DNA of 64,000 nt from Pachypanchax playfairii. Its lineage: Eukaryota > Chordata > Actinopteri > Cyprinodontiformes > Aplocheilidae. This document shows positions 1 to 11,729 of this stretch, piece after piece (within the stretch, counting starts at the first letter, position 1; each line of letters opens with the position of its first letter). Under the pieces are notes generated by a model. It was given only the letters and a program-made list of their open reading frames with translations, searched no databases and was not told where the DNA came from. Both the position numbers and the translations under genes were made by a program. The stretch lies in the NCBI GenBank assembly GCA_006937955.1, contig SSNP01000196.1, positions 502,773 to 566,772 on the forward strand. Direction: 5' to 3'.

Positions 1-1271
1 TGCGAAACAATCCCTGATCTCAGGCTTGTGTTAAGGATCTCCAGGATTGGTTGAGAGACCACCGGGAAGACTTCCTTTAGGAAACAAGGGGGCATAAAAT
101 CACAGGGAGAGCCAGATGGCTTCATAGCAGCCACTGTCGTCCATAGGCAGGAAGAAGAGATGGGGGAAAACTGCTGAAAAGAATATAATGGAGAAGAAAG
201 GGGGACAACTTGATAAGAGGGAGGCAAAATCTCAGCCCTAATTGTAGCAACTTTAGAGATAAAAAAATTCAAAAATTGAGTGCACCTTTCCTCCAAGGTG
301 TTAAACACAGGTACATTGGGTGACAATACTGCGTTTACAGTAGAATAAAGAACCCGCTGGTACCAGAATGTTGAGTGACAAGCGCAGCAAAATAATCAAA
401 ACGAGCCTTACGGGCAACTTGCTGATAATTCCGCCAGGCTTCACGAAGAAGGAGAAAGGAAGCCGGAGATTTAACCTTTTTCCACTTCCGCTCACATCTC
501 CTGCATTCTGGCAGTATGAGTATGTGGATTAAGCCAAGGGTCAGAGCGGCAGCGGGAGCGTCGATATCGTAGAGGAGCAATCTGATCAAGTATAGTGGTG
601 CAAGAGTCAGAAAAAAAGGATAGGAGGACCTCAGGATCAGAGGAGCCCCCAGGAGTGAACAATAATTCAGAAAATAACGCTGAAAACTCAACCATAGAGG
701 ATGGGGTAAAGCAGCGGGCATGGCAAATCCCCACCTGCCTTGGGGAGAGAGGCTGGGGGCCACATCCACAGAAAACAGGAACATGATCAGACAAAGAGAA
801 AACATCAGGGCGGACATCAGTTACATTAATGCCAAAAGAAAAAACTAGATCCAATGTGTGAGATCCCCCATGAGTGGGGAAGTCTACTAACTGAGTCAGT
901 CCACATAAGTTAAATAAATTGCAGAAATCAGTCACTAAGAACTTATCAGAACAGCAGACGTGGATATTAAAATCACCAAGTATAAGCAGATGATCATACT
1001 TGAGGAGAACATCAGCAAGGAAGTCCGAGAATTGGGAAAAGAAGGCGGAATTAGCCTTGGGGGGCCAATATAACAAAACACATAGAGTCGGGGGTGACAA
1101 TCCAAGTACAAAAGTGGACAATTCAAATGACTCACAGTTTCCCTGATAAGAGGTAGGCTGGCAGGGAATATTAGTTTTAAAAATAGTCAACAGGCCCCCG
1201 CTGCGGCCCGATGGCCTAGGAACATTCAGGTAGGCACACCTAGCAGGTAACAGCTCAGCAATAGGAACCAA
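1..1271 (-). mobile_element. L2-like LINE fragment, endonuclease domain
   Basis: Read on the minus strand, 1271 to 492 is one open frame carrying an apurinic-type endonuclease domain of a non-LTR retrotransposon: the metal-binding LGDFNIH motif, then HTLDLVF and SDHVPV. The similarity continues after a frame change (about 516-335, with SPASFLLLREAWRNYQQVAR) towards the left window edge. The pattern YWPPK...FLADVLLKYDHLLILGDFN is that of fish L2/Maui-type LINEs. No start or target duplication is visible on the 1271 side and the reverse transcriptase would lie beyond the window. It is broken, so treated as a relic. Confidence 0.8.
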
Positions 1272-1899
1272 CTCATAAGTATTAACCTGTAATATAAAAC
1301 ATTTTGTATCTAAAAATAGTTAGGAAACACTGATTAACCGGTTTAAATGCTCGCCCTCGCCGCCCTCCCCCCGCCCCAAGTTGTTTTCCTATCTTTTTTC
1401 ACTTCCACAGTTGTTTAATTTGCGCTGATAATATAAAACCTGCTGTGTTTCCAATCAGACAGATAACAAACTGTTAATCTGTTTGTTTGTGCTGAAAAAC
1501 ATTACTATTTGTTTCTTTCTGTTGATATAAGACTATTTCTCAGGCTGAGCTGAGATCAGCTGATCACCTCACGTCTCTCGCTGCACAGCTCTGCATGAGT
1601 TTGTATTAGGGCTGGGTATCACTCCTAATTTCCTGAATCGATTCGATTCAATTCACAAGAGCAAAAATTGATTCGATTTCGATTAATTTCGATTCGATTC
1701 AATATCGATTCTTTTTTCAGATATTTCTGTCACATTAGTATTTCTTGAATATCAGACATTCGTAGATGGCAATTTTTATGAAATGCTGAAGCAGCCTTTC
1801 AACAGTGCGTATTTTATATACATTTAATATTCATGTTTTCATTAAAAATATCCAGAAGCAGTGGCATGTGGCATAACTGTAACAAAAGGAAATGTATAT

Positions 1900-2065
1900 T
1901 TTACTACTACTACTGCTACTGTCATTTAGCAGATGCTTTTATTCAAAGCGACTTACATTGAGAGAACATACAAGCAAGAAATCAAAGAGAAGGAAACAAT
2001 ATAAGGAGGCGGACTGTTTGGAGTCCAGTTTAATTCCGACGCTGATACATCATGTTTATCAATTT
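1900..2065 (-). mobile_element. L2 LINE 3' tail nested in hAT element
   Basis: On the minus strand this matches the last about 165 bases of the L2 copy at 11730-12457, including the terminal sequence AAAGCGTCTGCTAAATGACA followed by a short AGT microsatellite. It is a heavily 5'-truncated retroposed copy inside the hAT-like element. Confidence 0.8.
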
Positions 2066-2097
2066 TCCTTTTTTTTTTTTTTTTTTTTTTTTAAATC

Positions 2098-2107
2098 NNN
2101 NNNNNNN
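2098..2107. other. Assembly gap (10 N)
   Basis: Ten Ns. Both flanks are a long T run; TAAATC ends the left flank and also follows the T run on the right. This looks like two overlapping contig ends that were not merged. Confidence 0.95.
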
Positions 2108-2222
2108 TTTTTTTTTTTTTTTTTTTTTTTTAAATCGTTTTAGTGCTTTATGAATCGATTTTTTATTCTTAAATCGATTTAAATCGATTAATCGATTTTT
2201 TAAACCCAGCCCTAGTTTGTAT

Positions 2223-4156
2223 GTCAGTTAAGTTAGAACAATATTCACAGATTTGACTTTTCCAGATCAATAACTTTTCAGTGGAGCATTGCTTTTACTA
2301 AACCGACACCTCAGTGTATCACAGCGAGTTAGACTTCGAGCTAATCATGTTTTATTAAAATGAGCCATTCTCCATGCTGGGAGACTTTCATCAGTCTCAA
2401 TGCAGAACCTGCTGCATGAAGGCTCAGGGACAGTCTACAAATTACAACACCAAAAACTTATGACGGCGAAATATTAAAGACCTGAAACCCTTACCATACA
2501 CTGCTCCACCAGCACCCCGGAGATCCCTTATCTCCTTTTTAGTGGAAATATTTCAACTCCTCAAAAAGCAGCGATGCGCAGTTTTACATGTGGGTAGAAC
2601 CTCAAACTTAACGAACATTCCGGAACTCAGAAACGGAGGAAATGCAGTGATGTGGGGAAGAGAAGGAGGTGCTGCTGCTAGAGAATGAGACAGACAGGAT
2701 TCAGCGCCTGCTGCGGACACGCCCCCAGCGTCTCAGAGCAGAGAAAACTGATCCTTTTTTCATTATTTTGTAACCAAATTTGATATGCTTCGCAGTGTTT
2801 TTAATCATTCAAATTTGGCTGGATGACTAATAACTAATATTCCTGTGCAGTGACAAACTCAGAACACACATTTGTTGTTACTTTACACAGGCTTTAAAGA
2901 TGTTACAATTTTGTTAATAAAATTGTTAACGTTTTTCATACTAGATTTCTTGGATTGGAAATTATTTTTTTACAGCCTTAAATTACTCAATCTTTAAGAT
3001 GTATGGTTGTAAAAAACAAAGTCATTATGAATATTAGTTTGCTATATCAGCTGCGTAAATTGATTTGGATAAAGGGCTTTTTTCAATCCAATGATGTTGT
3101 GTTATTAAAATGGATAAAAAATTTACCATTGCATGTTGTAGTGCCACACAAGACACAGTAAACATAACCATCTTGGTCTTACTACAACTCATAATTTGGG
3201 ATAGGCTTAAATAGGCTTGAAATTATGTTGAGGGTCTTTTTCATCATGTAATAACTAATAAAATGGGCAACAGCTAAACTATTACATGTTTACAGAAACA
3301 CCAAACTCACAGCACGTGCGAACCATCTCCCTTTGATCATACTACAGTTCATACTTTCTGGAAAAAGGCTTAAATTTCATTTTAATTTTTTTATTGGTTT
3401 TATCAGCATTTGTGACTTTGATCCATGCCATTATGAATGCGTGCAAAGCACTATGGGTTATGTAGTCCCCCTCACTGTTCAGTGTACATTTTTATCTGAC
3501 TGCATCACATTACAAACATCCTCATCATTTCTAAACATAAAGGTGTTACAGTAAATGACAGAAGCTCCAAGTATAAAATGTAACAGCTGACTAATAAATT
3601 TCAACAGCAAACTGTTAAAATGAACAATCCAACCTGAACGCTAAATGTTTTTTCCAGTATTCTTATATTTTACTATTCTCTCCTAATTTTTTCTTAAATT
3701 AAATGAGTTTTATTGAAACAAATATAGAACCAGGAAAACTAAAGATACTGAATGTGAAACTTGTAGAACCAAAAACAAAGAGGAGCTCTGATGAGACAGG
3801 GCAAAAATACAACTGTAGACAAAAACTCACTAGAACAAATCATAAACTAGACAAATACAGAAACTGACTAAATATACATAAAGAAAAAGTAACAGGAAAC
3901 AAGAAGGACCTCGAAAATAAAACAGGAAAAGATGACAGGAGGAGACTGCAGAAAAAGTTGTTAGTAGATTGGTGAGTGAAATAGGCTACTACTACTATCT
4001 CTATGTTGTTATATTGAGCATAAGTACTAGCACACTCAAGTGTATGATCACTCATATGTTACATAATTACACCTGAAGAGAAGAGGAGAAAAGATGGCAG
4101 AAGGAGGGTGGTGTGAGATTTCTGGTACTTTTTTCGCTGCAAACTACAAGCCAAAA

Positions 4157-4193
<37 letters not shown>

Positions 4194-4355
4194 AAAAATA
4201 AAAATAAAAAACAAGTACCGGTACTTAATCTTGTGGTGTTTTTGTTGTGTTTTAATGGTAATACACAGTTATTAGCCATGTGTGCTACATTTTTTGCTAG
4301 TTTTCATGAGACCCTCCTTTAAATAACTAGGACCCCCCAATCAAAACTGGCTGGA
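2223..4355. other. AT-rich stretch without recognised genes
   Basis: No coding exon or RNA gene recognised on either strand. The short open frames lack codon bias or family resemblance. A long T run lies at about 4160-4189. Possibly part of the large 5' intron or 5' flank of RBM27. Confidence 0.5.
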
Positions 4356-4359
4356 GCCG

Positions 4360-4775
4360 CCACTGGCCTTCGGCAGCAGCTCATTCATATTCATTATTTT
4401 AATTTGCTGGACTCAGATTGGCTAACAAACTAGCCTATACGAGCAAGGTATACTGTTTCCTGCCCCGCTGCAACAGCAGGCATTCTCTCTTCCTGTTTGC
4501 TACATCTTTATGATACAGCTTTTAGCCGGCAGCATGCTAGGCGTGGTTTCAACTGCGGTAGCTGCAGAATACTAACAAGCAAAAGAGTTGTGACGAAACA
4601 CGTACCGCCTGTGAGAACTCGGGTGTTATCGCCACCTGCATAGTTTGAGAGATAAAAACTGAAAGAGAAATTTTTTACATGTTTTCACACCAACTATGAA
4701 GGTAAGAACACCTGTGGAGCTAAAATATTCAACAGAAACCTCAGAAAAACCATTTTTAATGGAAGGGCCTTTTTA
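4360..4775 (+). repeat. Dispersed repeat of unknown class, copy 1
   Basis: This sequence recurs as an almost full-length inverted copy at 43560-43975 and a partial direct copy at 26575-26712. Shared landmarks in order are GGCAGCAGCTC, TGCTAGGCGTGGTTTCAACT, CTCGGGTGTTATCGCC, CTATGAAGGTAAGAAC and TTTAATGGAAGGGCC. The ATGAAG-GTAAGA string looks like a start codon followed by a splice donor. No terminal inverted repeat or target duplication was identified, so the class is open. Confidence 0.7.
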
Positions 4776-5132
4776 AAGAAAGTTAGCCTAACCGATGAGA
4801 TAGATTATCAAACATTGTCGATGTCAGTTTTTGCCATCAAACATAAAGTTTCAATGAACCAAAACAACATATTTCTCTCAAACCAGTAGATGGCACTTCG
4901 CGCCTCAGTCACAGGTGCGGACTTTCACTTAACTCAGATGACAGCCTTCCCAGTGACACTGATGCTGAGCCTTCCTCCCTGTCCACAAAAAAACTGTCAT
5001 AGTGGAAACAGAAGATTTCCTTGTCGCTGGTTGCTTATTTGAAAAAGAGTCCATAGGGGAGTCAAAACACTCACTAACTATTGTGACACAGTTGCTATGA
5101 CAGCGCTGCCCTCTGAATATTATAGACTAGGG

Positions 5133-5345
5133 CAGGGGTGTCAAACTCCAGGCCTTGAGGGCCACTATCCTGCATGTTTTAGATATTTCCGTGTTTCTAC
5201 ACACCTGATTCAAATCCTCTGCATTTCAGCAAATCCTGCAGAAGCCTGTTAATGATCCATTCATCTTTATCAGGTGTGTAAAAGCAGGGAAACATTAGAG
5301 ACATGTAGGATAGTGGCCCTCGAGGCCTGGAGTTTGACACCTGTG
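5133..5345. mobile_element. 213-bp hAT-type MITE, copy 1
   Basis: Near-palindromic element beginning CAGGGGTGTCAAACTCCAGG and ending with the inverted form. It is flanked by a perfect 8-bp duplication GACTAGGG (5125-5132 and 5346-5353). Same length and architecture as the copies at 31923-32135 and 35129-35341. Non-coding, presumably mobilised by a hAT transposase. Confidence 0.85.
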
Positions 5346-5440
5346 GACTAGGGTGAAGTCACATAACTATACGTAGTCACGTGAGTCAACCCCAACACCC
5401 AGCATTGCCCAGTAAGTTACATAGTAACTTAAATGTAAAT

Positions 5441-5726
5441 GGTAAATGTCCTGTATTTGTATAGCGCTTTTCTAGTCATTCAGACCACTCAAAGCGCTTT
5501 CACACTACAAGGTTTTGCATTCACCCATTCACACAACCCGATATGTAAACCGGGGGGAGAGGGTAGGGGCTAACACTCACACAACCCGATACGCAGATCG
5601 GGGGGCAACATGGGGTTCAGTGTCTTGCCCAAGGACACTTCGACATGTGGCGGTGGAAGCCGGGATCGATCCACCAACCTTCAAATTGGAGGACGACCGC
5701 TCTAACCACTGAGCCACAGCCGCCCC
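5441..5726 (-). mobile_element. tRNA-derived SINE, minus orientation
   Basis: Read on the minus strand it begins GGGGCGGCTGTGGCTCAGTG (A-box-like) followed by GGTTGGTGGATCGATCCC (B-box-like), so the head is an RNA polymerase III promoter from a tRNA. The body ends in AAAAGCGCTATACAAATACA. Same family as 13874-14155 and 26058-26251. Confidence 0.85.
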
Positions 5727-7408
5727 AATTCACATAACTTACATAGTACAATTACATTAGACTATTACATAGTACAAAGTCTGCACTACTTAGGGTTTCT
5801 AATAGGGGTGCACGATAATTGATTTTTACAACCGATAACCTCCTGCTTTTCCTAACTGATAACAAAATAGCGGCGCTGTATGATGAATTTGTTGATGAAA
5901 TCCCGGGTCTTCGGCTATAGAAAAAGGTGGTCGTAAAACTCTTGTCGTTCTTCTTCTCGTAGTTTAGAGCGGCGAGTCATACCAGCGTACGTGGATGTCA
6001 AATTGGAGAGTTGCTATGAAGAATGCGTTCATGTTGGCAGGTTTGTTATCAGACTTATCGTCATTTTTATACGTATATGCAGGACTGTTGTGGTTTTGTT
6101 TGTTGAATAAATTAAAGCTCTGAAATTTAAGGATTTCATCTTTCTTTGTTCGATATGGCTGTGAAATAGGTATTAATTTTTGTCATACATGGTCTTAGAA
6201 AGGTCTCAAAAAGACTTGAATTTTACTTGAAGAAACCTGTAGGAACCCCCCCCCCCCCTCCTTTGCAATCAAGTATCATCATATCACCCACCCATGTTAA
6301 GTTAATCCTTTCATGCATTAGTCTTTCCGTCTCTATAGCTTTTATTGGCTTTATAGCTTAAATTCCTCAAAGCATTCTGGGGCAGCTGCTCGGTGAATTT
6401 GAACTCATTACAGGCTGTTTTTAGTCATATGATCCAGGACGGGGCAGTGGTGCACTTCTCTGGGTGAGATCACCCTTATTTACCATGTAACAATGGGTCT
6501 GCAGTGGTGGAGGAGCCAGGCCCTCAGGACGAGACAGACGGTGAATACTGGGGGGCAGCTTCAGAGCCTGTGAAATGGCTGGGAAGTGATCTCGTTCAGA
6601 GGGTGTTATTACAAACTACCGGGTAGTATAGAATTTATGGAATTGAGAAGGTGGTGGAGTTTATTACAGGGATAAAATCCCTCCAGCACGACGGTCGGAT
6701 CTACCGGGAACGAGTATTGTGTTGAAGGTGGCGCAGTTTTTGCTCCAGCTTGTCATTTTTGGAGTTGTGATGTCTTCAGCCTGACGTTGAGGTTCTTCTG
6801 GCGATTCTAGTGAAGCTGAGGTGGATTTATCTGACCAGTATCTCCTGTTAGGATCTTTTGAAGGCAGCAGGGAGCAAAATAAAGAACGATTCACCGCATA
6901 AAACACACTGTAACTGTTCATAAATAACCAAATGGCCATTGGGGGGGACAAAGTGACTTAAGTCGCGCATTCACGTGTGCATATGCACGTACACACACAT
7001 ATACAGAGTATCTGAATCATAAATCTGCTGCTTTTTAAAAAAAATTTTACTCAAATGTTGAAATTGGCTATATATGACTCTTTTTAGACATAAAATAAAC
7101 TATCAAAAGTACTTTTTTGCTGTTTTCTTTTCACTTCCATAGTAGTAAAACATAGTTCAGATGTTGCATGAATCATTGAAACATGAAATATTTACATCAA
7201 AGTCACTGATCTGCTTGAAAAACCTCTTTACACAAAACACTCTTTATCTCAGCTTTTAGTCCTGAAATGTGTGGATTTTCATAAAAGATCCTCTTTTGTA
7301 CTGCAGATTACTAAATAACAAAGAGGTAGAAACTTTTTTTTTTTTTTTTTGCTTTTGAAAGAAGAAAGACTAAATTTTGTGTTGATGGTTTCAGAATTCA
7401 CATAGTCA
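5727..7408. other. Non-coding stretch, no gene recognised
   Basis: No exon or RNA gene supported. A possible one-sided hAT terminus (GGGGTGCACGATAATTGA near 5807) has no partner end that I could find. Short minus-strand frames near 6664-6951 show no recognisable domain. Confidence 0.4.
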
Positions 7409-7410
7409 TA

Positions 7411-9012
7411 CAGTGGGGCAAAAAAGTATTTAGTCAGCCACCAATTGTGTAAGTTCTCCCACTTAAAAAGATCAGAGAGGCCTGTAATTTTCATCATAGG
7501 TATACCTCAACTATGAGAGACAAAATGAGGACAAAAAATCCAGAAAATCACATTGTCTGATTTTTAAAGAATTTATTTGCAAACTATGGTGGAAAATAAG
7601 TATTTGGTCAATAACAAAAGTTAATCTCAATACTTTGTTATATAGCCTTTGTTGGCAATGACAGAGGTCAAACGTTTTCTGTAAGTCTTCACAAGGTTTT
7701 CACACACTGTTGCTGGTATTTTGGCCCATTCCTCCATGCAGATCTCCTCTAGAGCAGTGATGTTTTGGGGCTGACGCTGGGCAACACGGACTTTCAACTC
7801 CCTCCAGAGATTTTCTATGGGGTTGAGATCTGGAGACTGGCTAGGCCACTCCAGGACCTTGAAATGCTTCTTACGAAGCCACTCCTTCGTTGCCCGGGCG
7901 GTGTGTTTGGGATCATTGTCATGCTGAAAGACCCAGCCACGTCTCATTTTCAATGCCCTTGCTGATGGAAGGAGGTTTTCACTCAAAATCTTACGATACA
8001 TGGCCCCATTCATTCTTTCCTTTACACGGATCAGTCGTCCTGGTCCCCTTGCAGAAAAACAGCCCCAAAGCATGATGTTTCCACCCCCATGCTTTACAGT
8101 AGGTATGGTGTTCTTTGGATCCAACTCAGCATTCTTTCCCCTCCAAACACGACAAGTTGAGTTTCTACCAAAAAGTTCTATTTTGGTTTCATCTGACCAT
8201 ATGATGTTCTCCCAATCCTCTTCTGGATCATCCAAATGCTCTCTAGCAAACCGCAGACGGGCCTGGACGTGTCCTGGCTTCAGCAGGGGGACACGTCTGG
8301 CACTGCAGGATTTGAGTCCCTGGCGGCGTAGTGTGTTACTGATGGTAGCCTTTGTTACTTTGGTCCCAGCTCTCTGCAGGTCATTCACTAGGTCCCTCCG
8401 TGTGGTTCTGGGATTTTTGCTCACCGTTCTTGTGATCATTTTGACCCCACGGGGTGAGATCTTGCGTGGAGCCCCAGATCGAGGGAGATTATCAGTGTTC
8501 TTGTATGTCGTCCATTTTCTAATAATTGCTCCCACAGTTGATTTCTTCACACCAAGCTGCTTACCTATTGCAGATTCAGTCTTCCCAGCCTGGTGAAGGT
8601 CTACAATTTTGTTTCTGGTGTCCTTTGACAGCTCTTTGGTCTTAGCCATAGTGGAGTTTGGAGCGTGACTGTTTGAGGTTGTGGACAGGTGTCTTTTATA
8701 CTGATAATGAGTTCACACAGGTGCCATTAATACAGGTAACGAGTGGAGGACCGAGGAGCCTCTTAAAGAAGTTACAGGTCTGTGAAAGCCAGAAATCTTA
8801 CTTGTTTGTAGGTGACCAAATACTTATTTTCCACCATAATTTGCAAATAAATTCTTTAAAAATCAGACAATGTGATTTTCTGGATTTTTTTTCCTCATTT
8901 TGTCTCTCATAGTTGAGGTATACCTATGATGAAAATTACAGGCCTCTCTGATCTTTTTAAGTGGGAGAACTTACACAATTGGTGGCTGACTAAATACTTT
9001 TTTGCCCCACTG
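7411..9012 (-). mobile_element. Complete Tc1-like transposon, family A copy 1
   Basis: 1602-bp element between TA dinucleotides (7409-7410 and 9013-9014), beginning CAGTGGGGCAAAAAAGTATT and ending with its inverse. The terminal inverted repeats are about 200 bp (7411-7610 and 8813-9012). It encodes one intact transposase on the minus strand. Two nearly identical copies lie at 22137-23737 and 41409-43010. Such closeness indicates recent activity. Confidence 0.95.
7627..8649 (-). CDS. Tc1-like transposase, family A copy 1 (intact, 340 aa)
   Basis: Cut-and-paste transposase of the Tc1/mariner superfamily; it binds the 200-bp inverted repeats and inserts at TA. Residues about 10-50 form a first helix-turn-helix, SGAPRK near 58-63 is the linker basic patch, and 101-112 belongs to a second DNA-binding helix. 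The catalytic triad is Asp153 (WSDETK), Asp244 (FQHDND) and Glu279 (NPIEN), with 34 residues between the last two: DD34E. Length is normal for Tc1. The frame is uninterrupted. Compared with the other two copies it has private changes only at 47 (Thr) and 51 (Asn). Whether it is active cannot be told from sequence. Confidence 0.95.
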   Translation of the reverse strand: MAKTKELSKDTRNKIVDLHQAGKTESAIGKQLGVKKSTVGAIIRKWTTYKNTDNLPRSGAPRKISPRGVKMITRTVSKNPRTTRRDLVNDLQRAGTKVTKATISNTLRRQGLKSCSARRVPLLKPGHVQARLRFAREHLDDPEEDWENIIWSDETKIELFGRNSTCRVWRGKNAELDPKNTIPTVKHGGGNIMLWGCFSARGPGRLIRVKERMNGAMYRKILSENLLPSARALKMRRGWVFQHDNDPKHTARATKEWLRKKHFKVLEWPSQSPDLNPIENLWRELKVRVAQRQPQNITALEEICMEEWAKIPATVCENLVKTYRKRLTSVIANKGYITKY

Positions 9013-9864
9013 TAGGAGAAAATATTCTGTGGGCCTTCAAAAATCAGTAAAAATGCTAAATATCTCTGGCACTGAGGGGGATATGAAATCTGAAAGTGGC
9101 TGGCACTGAATGAGTTAAAAACATACAATAGCATGGGGTGGCAGTCTATGGTATGAGGTACACTAGGATTGGGAAAACTAAACATTTTTAAATCGGGATA
9201 GAGTTTTTGAGGAAGCAAAGTGCAAACTTCCACTAAAAGTCCATTATTGTGTACAAAAAACCTGTAAAAATTAAATAGTTAATGTTTAGAAAATCAAGCT
9301 GTGTTGTAGATTTCAATCCCAGTCAGTGGTCTTTTAGAAGTATGATACAGTGGGCGATGGTTATATGCACAAAACTGCTGGGTACGTTTCCGTGTAATAG
9401 AAAATCCATAGGCTTATATGCACAGAGCCAACGGATATAGCCTATGCATGAAACATTTTGAGGTACAGTATCATACATGCATCTCACTGAATCTCGCTAT
9501 TTCTCGCTAGTTGTTTGACCGTGCAAGCCTCTTCTGGTATTCTCCCACACTGTCAGGTGCCTGCAACTAGGCTGCCCTGGTGTCCATGAACGTGTGTCTG
9601 GCATGTCTGCCTGAAGCTGTCAAAGGGTCGTCAAAAATTGATGAGCAACTTCTTCACTGCGAAGTAGTGTCAAATGTAACATCTGTTCTGAGTTTTTAGT
9701 GCCCAATGTTACATATCTTTTCTTAATATCTTAGGTTACGTTCCAATATGGAAAACCGTTCTGTTACTTACAGTGTCGTAGTGGATCCGCTCTACAAGTA
9801 TAACTTTGTTTGTTTGTTCTGTTTTTTTTTTGGCTAAATCATAGATTTCTTCTACCCTAATATA

Positions 9865-11457
9865 CAGCGGGGAAAATAAGTATTGAACACGTCAACATTT
9901 CTCTCAAAAAACATATTTCTAATCGAGCTATTTACATGAAATTTTCACCAGATGTTGGCATCAACCCAAGTAATGCACACATAGAAAGAAATCCAAACAT
10001 TTATGTCCATAAATTAAGTTATGTGTAATAAAGTGAAATGGCACAGGGAATAAGTATTGAACACGCTTACTGAAATTTATTTAATACTTAGTGCAAAAAC
10101 CTTTGTTGGTGATTACAGCCTCAAGACGCCTCCTGTATGGAGAAACGAGTCGAATACATTGCTCAGGTGTGATTTTGGCCCATTCATCCACACAAACTGC
10201 CTTCAAATCTTCAAGGTTCCGGGGGTCTCTTCTGTGAACCCGGATCTTCAGTTCTTTCCAAAGATTTTCAATTGGATTCAAGTCTGGTGATTGACTGGGC
10301 CATTCTAGCAGCTTTATTTTCTTTTTCTTCAACCAGTTGAGTGTTACCTTGGCTGTGTGCTTGGGATCGTTGTCTTGCTGAAAGATCCACCCTCTTTTCA
10401 TCTTCAGCAGCCTGGCAGATGACAGCAGATTCTGATCAAGAATGTGTCGATACTTTTCTCCAGTCATTATTCCTTCAATGATATGAAGTCTACCAGTACC
10501 ACATGCTGAAAAACAGCCCCACGCCATGATGCTCCCACCTCCAAACTTGACTGTTGGTATGGTGTTTTGGGGGTGATGTGCGGTGCCATTTTTCCTCCAA
10601 ACATGTTGTGTCTTATGACATCCGAAGAGTTCAATTTTGGTCTCATCTGACCAGAGTATGTTCTCCCAGAATGTCATGGGTTTATCCAAATGTTGTGTCG
10701 CAAACTCCAAACGAGCTTCAACATGCTTCTTCTTCAAAAATGGAGTCTTGCGTGGTGTGCGTGCATGGAGGCCATGGCGGTTGAGTGCATTACTTATTGT
10801 TGTCTTTGAAACAACAGTACCTGCTGATTCCAGGTCTTTCTGAAGCTCTCCACGAGTGGTCCTGGGCTGTTGGAGAACCCTTCTGATGATTGTTCTGACT
10901 CCTCTGTCTGAAATCTTGCGAGGAGCACCTGGCCGTGGCTGGTTTATGGTAATGCCGTGTTCTTTCCACTTCCGGATGATGGCCCCAATGGTACTCACTG
11001 GAACTTTCAGAAGTTTAGAAATGCGCCTGTAACCAATGCCTTCGGTGTGTTTTGCAACAATAAGGTTGCGTAGGTCTTTGGACAGCTCTTTGCTTTTACC
11101 CATCATGCAATGCTTCTTGTCTAACACCTTGCTGGTGAGAAACCTTTTTAAAAGGCATCAATCAGGACTACACCAGCTGATATTACTTTGCACTAATAGG
11201 GGACAGGTTAACAGGTTTCTTGGCTTGCCAGACCTTTTTACCCCTCCTTTTCTTCATGTGTTCAATACTTATTCCCTGTGCCATTTCACTTTATTACACA
11301 TAACTTAATTTATGGACATAAATGTTTGAATTTCTTTCTATGTGTGCATTACTTGGGTTGATGCCGACATCTGGTGAAAATTTCATGTAAATAGCTCGAT
11401 TAGAAATATGTTTTTTGAGAGAAATGTTGACGTGTTCAATACTTATTTTCCCTGCTG
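9865..11457 (-). mobile_element. Complete Tc1-like transposon, family B
   Basis: 1593 bp between TA dinucleotides, starting CAGCGGGGAAAATAAGTATT and ending with the inverse (CAGCAGGG...). Inverted repeats are about 200 bp (9865-10064 and 11258-11457) and end internally at the repeated TAAGTATTGAACAC motif. It carries one full-length transposase on the minus strand. It is a different family from the elements at 7411, 22137 and 41409. Confidence 0.95.
10081..11103 (-). CDS. Tc1-like transposase, family B (intact, 340 aa)
   Basis: Transposase of the Tc1 group. The open frame extends 8 codons further upstream (to 11127), but the internal methionine at MGKSKELSK gives the length and start usual for the family, so I start there. 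Numbered on the 348-residue frame: paired-like helix-turn-helix at 17-54, basic GAPRK at 67-71, second DNA-binding segment near 109-120, catalytic Asp161 (WSDETK), Asp252 (FQQDND) and Glu287 (NPIEN), spacing DD34E. No stop or frameshift. It shares the overall fold and motifs with the family A proteins but differs at many positions and has different inverted repeats. Confidence 0.95.
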   Translation of the reverse strand: MGKSKELSKDLRNLIVAKHTEGIGYRRISKLLKVPVSTIGAIIRKWKEHGITINQPRPGAPRKISDRGVRTIIRRVLQQPRTTRGELQKDLESAGTVVSKTTISNALNRHGLHARTPRKTPFLKKKHVEARLEFATQHLDKPMTFWENILWSDETKIELFGCHKTQHVWRKNGTAHHPQNTIPTVKFGGGSIMAWGCFSACGTGRLHIIEGIMTGEKYRHILDQNLLSSARLLKMKRGWIFQQDNDPKHTAKVTLNWLKKKKIKLLEWPSQSPDLNPIENLWKELKIRVHRRDPRNLEDLKAVCVDEWAKITPEQCIRLVSPYRRRLEAVITNKGFCTKY

Positions 11458-11729
11458 TATTGTGATTGCATTATTACTTAATTTCAGATTTTCTGTTATC
11501 AATACAGAACACCGCTACCCATGTTTACAGTCCAAATGACCACCAACGGATAAATGCACACAAAGCTTATTTTTATAGACAAAACTGCTGGGCACTGAGG
11601 TTATGCATATAACCATCGTCCACTGTATTTTACTAAAGTGTGGTTTGTCTTGACGTCTGACACAAGGAGACATTTGCATGTTTCAGAAGTGTATCAGTCA
11701 AGTAGTGAGGTCTTGTTTTTTCCCTAATT

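Larger units (their letters stand above)
1607..2214. mobile_element. hAT-like non-autonomous element with 8-bp target duplication
   Basis: The termini are inverted repeats (TAGGGCTGGGT at the left, ACCCAGCCCTA at the right) and the element is bracketed by a perfect 8-bp duplication GTTTGTAT at 1599-1606 and 2215-2222, the target-site size of the hAT superfamily. The interior is rich in TCGATT repeats. It is interrupted by an L2 3' tail in reverse orientation and by a 10-N gap. No transposase frame remains. Confidence 0.85.
9348..11625. mobile_element. Pogo/Tigger-like non-autonomous element hosting a Tc1
   Basis: Terminal inverted repeats CAGTGGGCGATGGTTATATG (left) and the inverse of CAGTGGACGATGGTTATATG (right), flanked by TA at 9346-9347 and 11626-11627. 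Without the nested Tc1 (9865-11457) it is about 685 bp and has no transposase frame. The CAGTG ends and TA target suggest the pogo/Tigger branch of Tc1/mariner. The exact empty site is preserved in the related repeat near 19318-19330. Confidence 0.8.

Noticed and set aside
5441..5726. Possible tRNA gene (A and B boxes)
   Set aside because: The head is a SINE: no proper acceptor stem or anticodon arm, three copies with the same body.
6664..6951. 95-residue minus-strand frame
   Set aside because: No recognisable motif, no supporting splice or promoter context, no second copy.
8000..8596. 198-residue plus-strand frame opposite the Tc1 transposase (also at 22552 and 41998)
   Set aside because: Antisense shadow of the transposase; its conservation between copies only reflects the transposon sequence.
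11678..11729. N-terminal residues of the frame leading into the L2 tail
   Set aside because: This part aligns with host repeat copy 2 (19370-19430), so it is fortuitous read-through, not LINE coding sequence.
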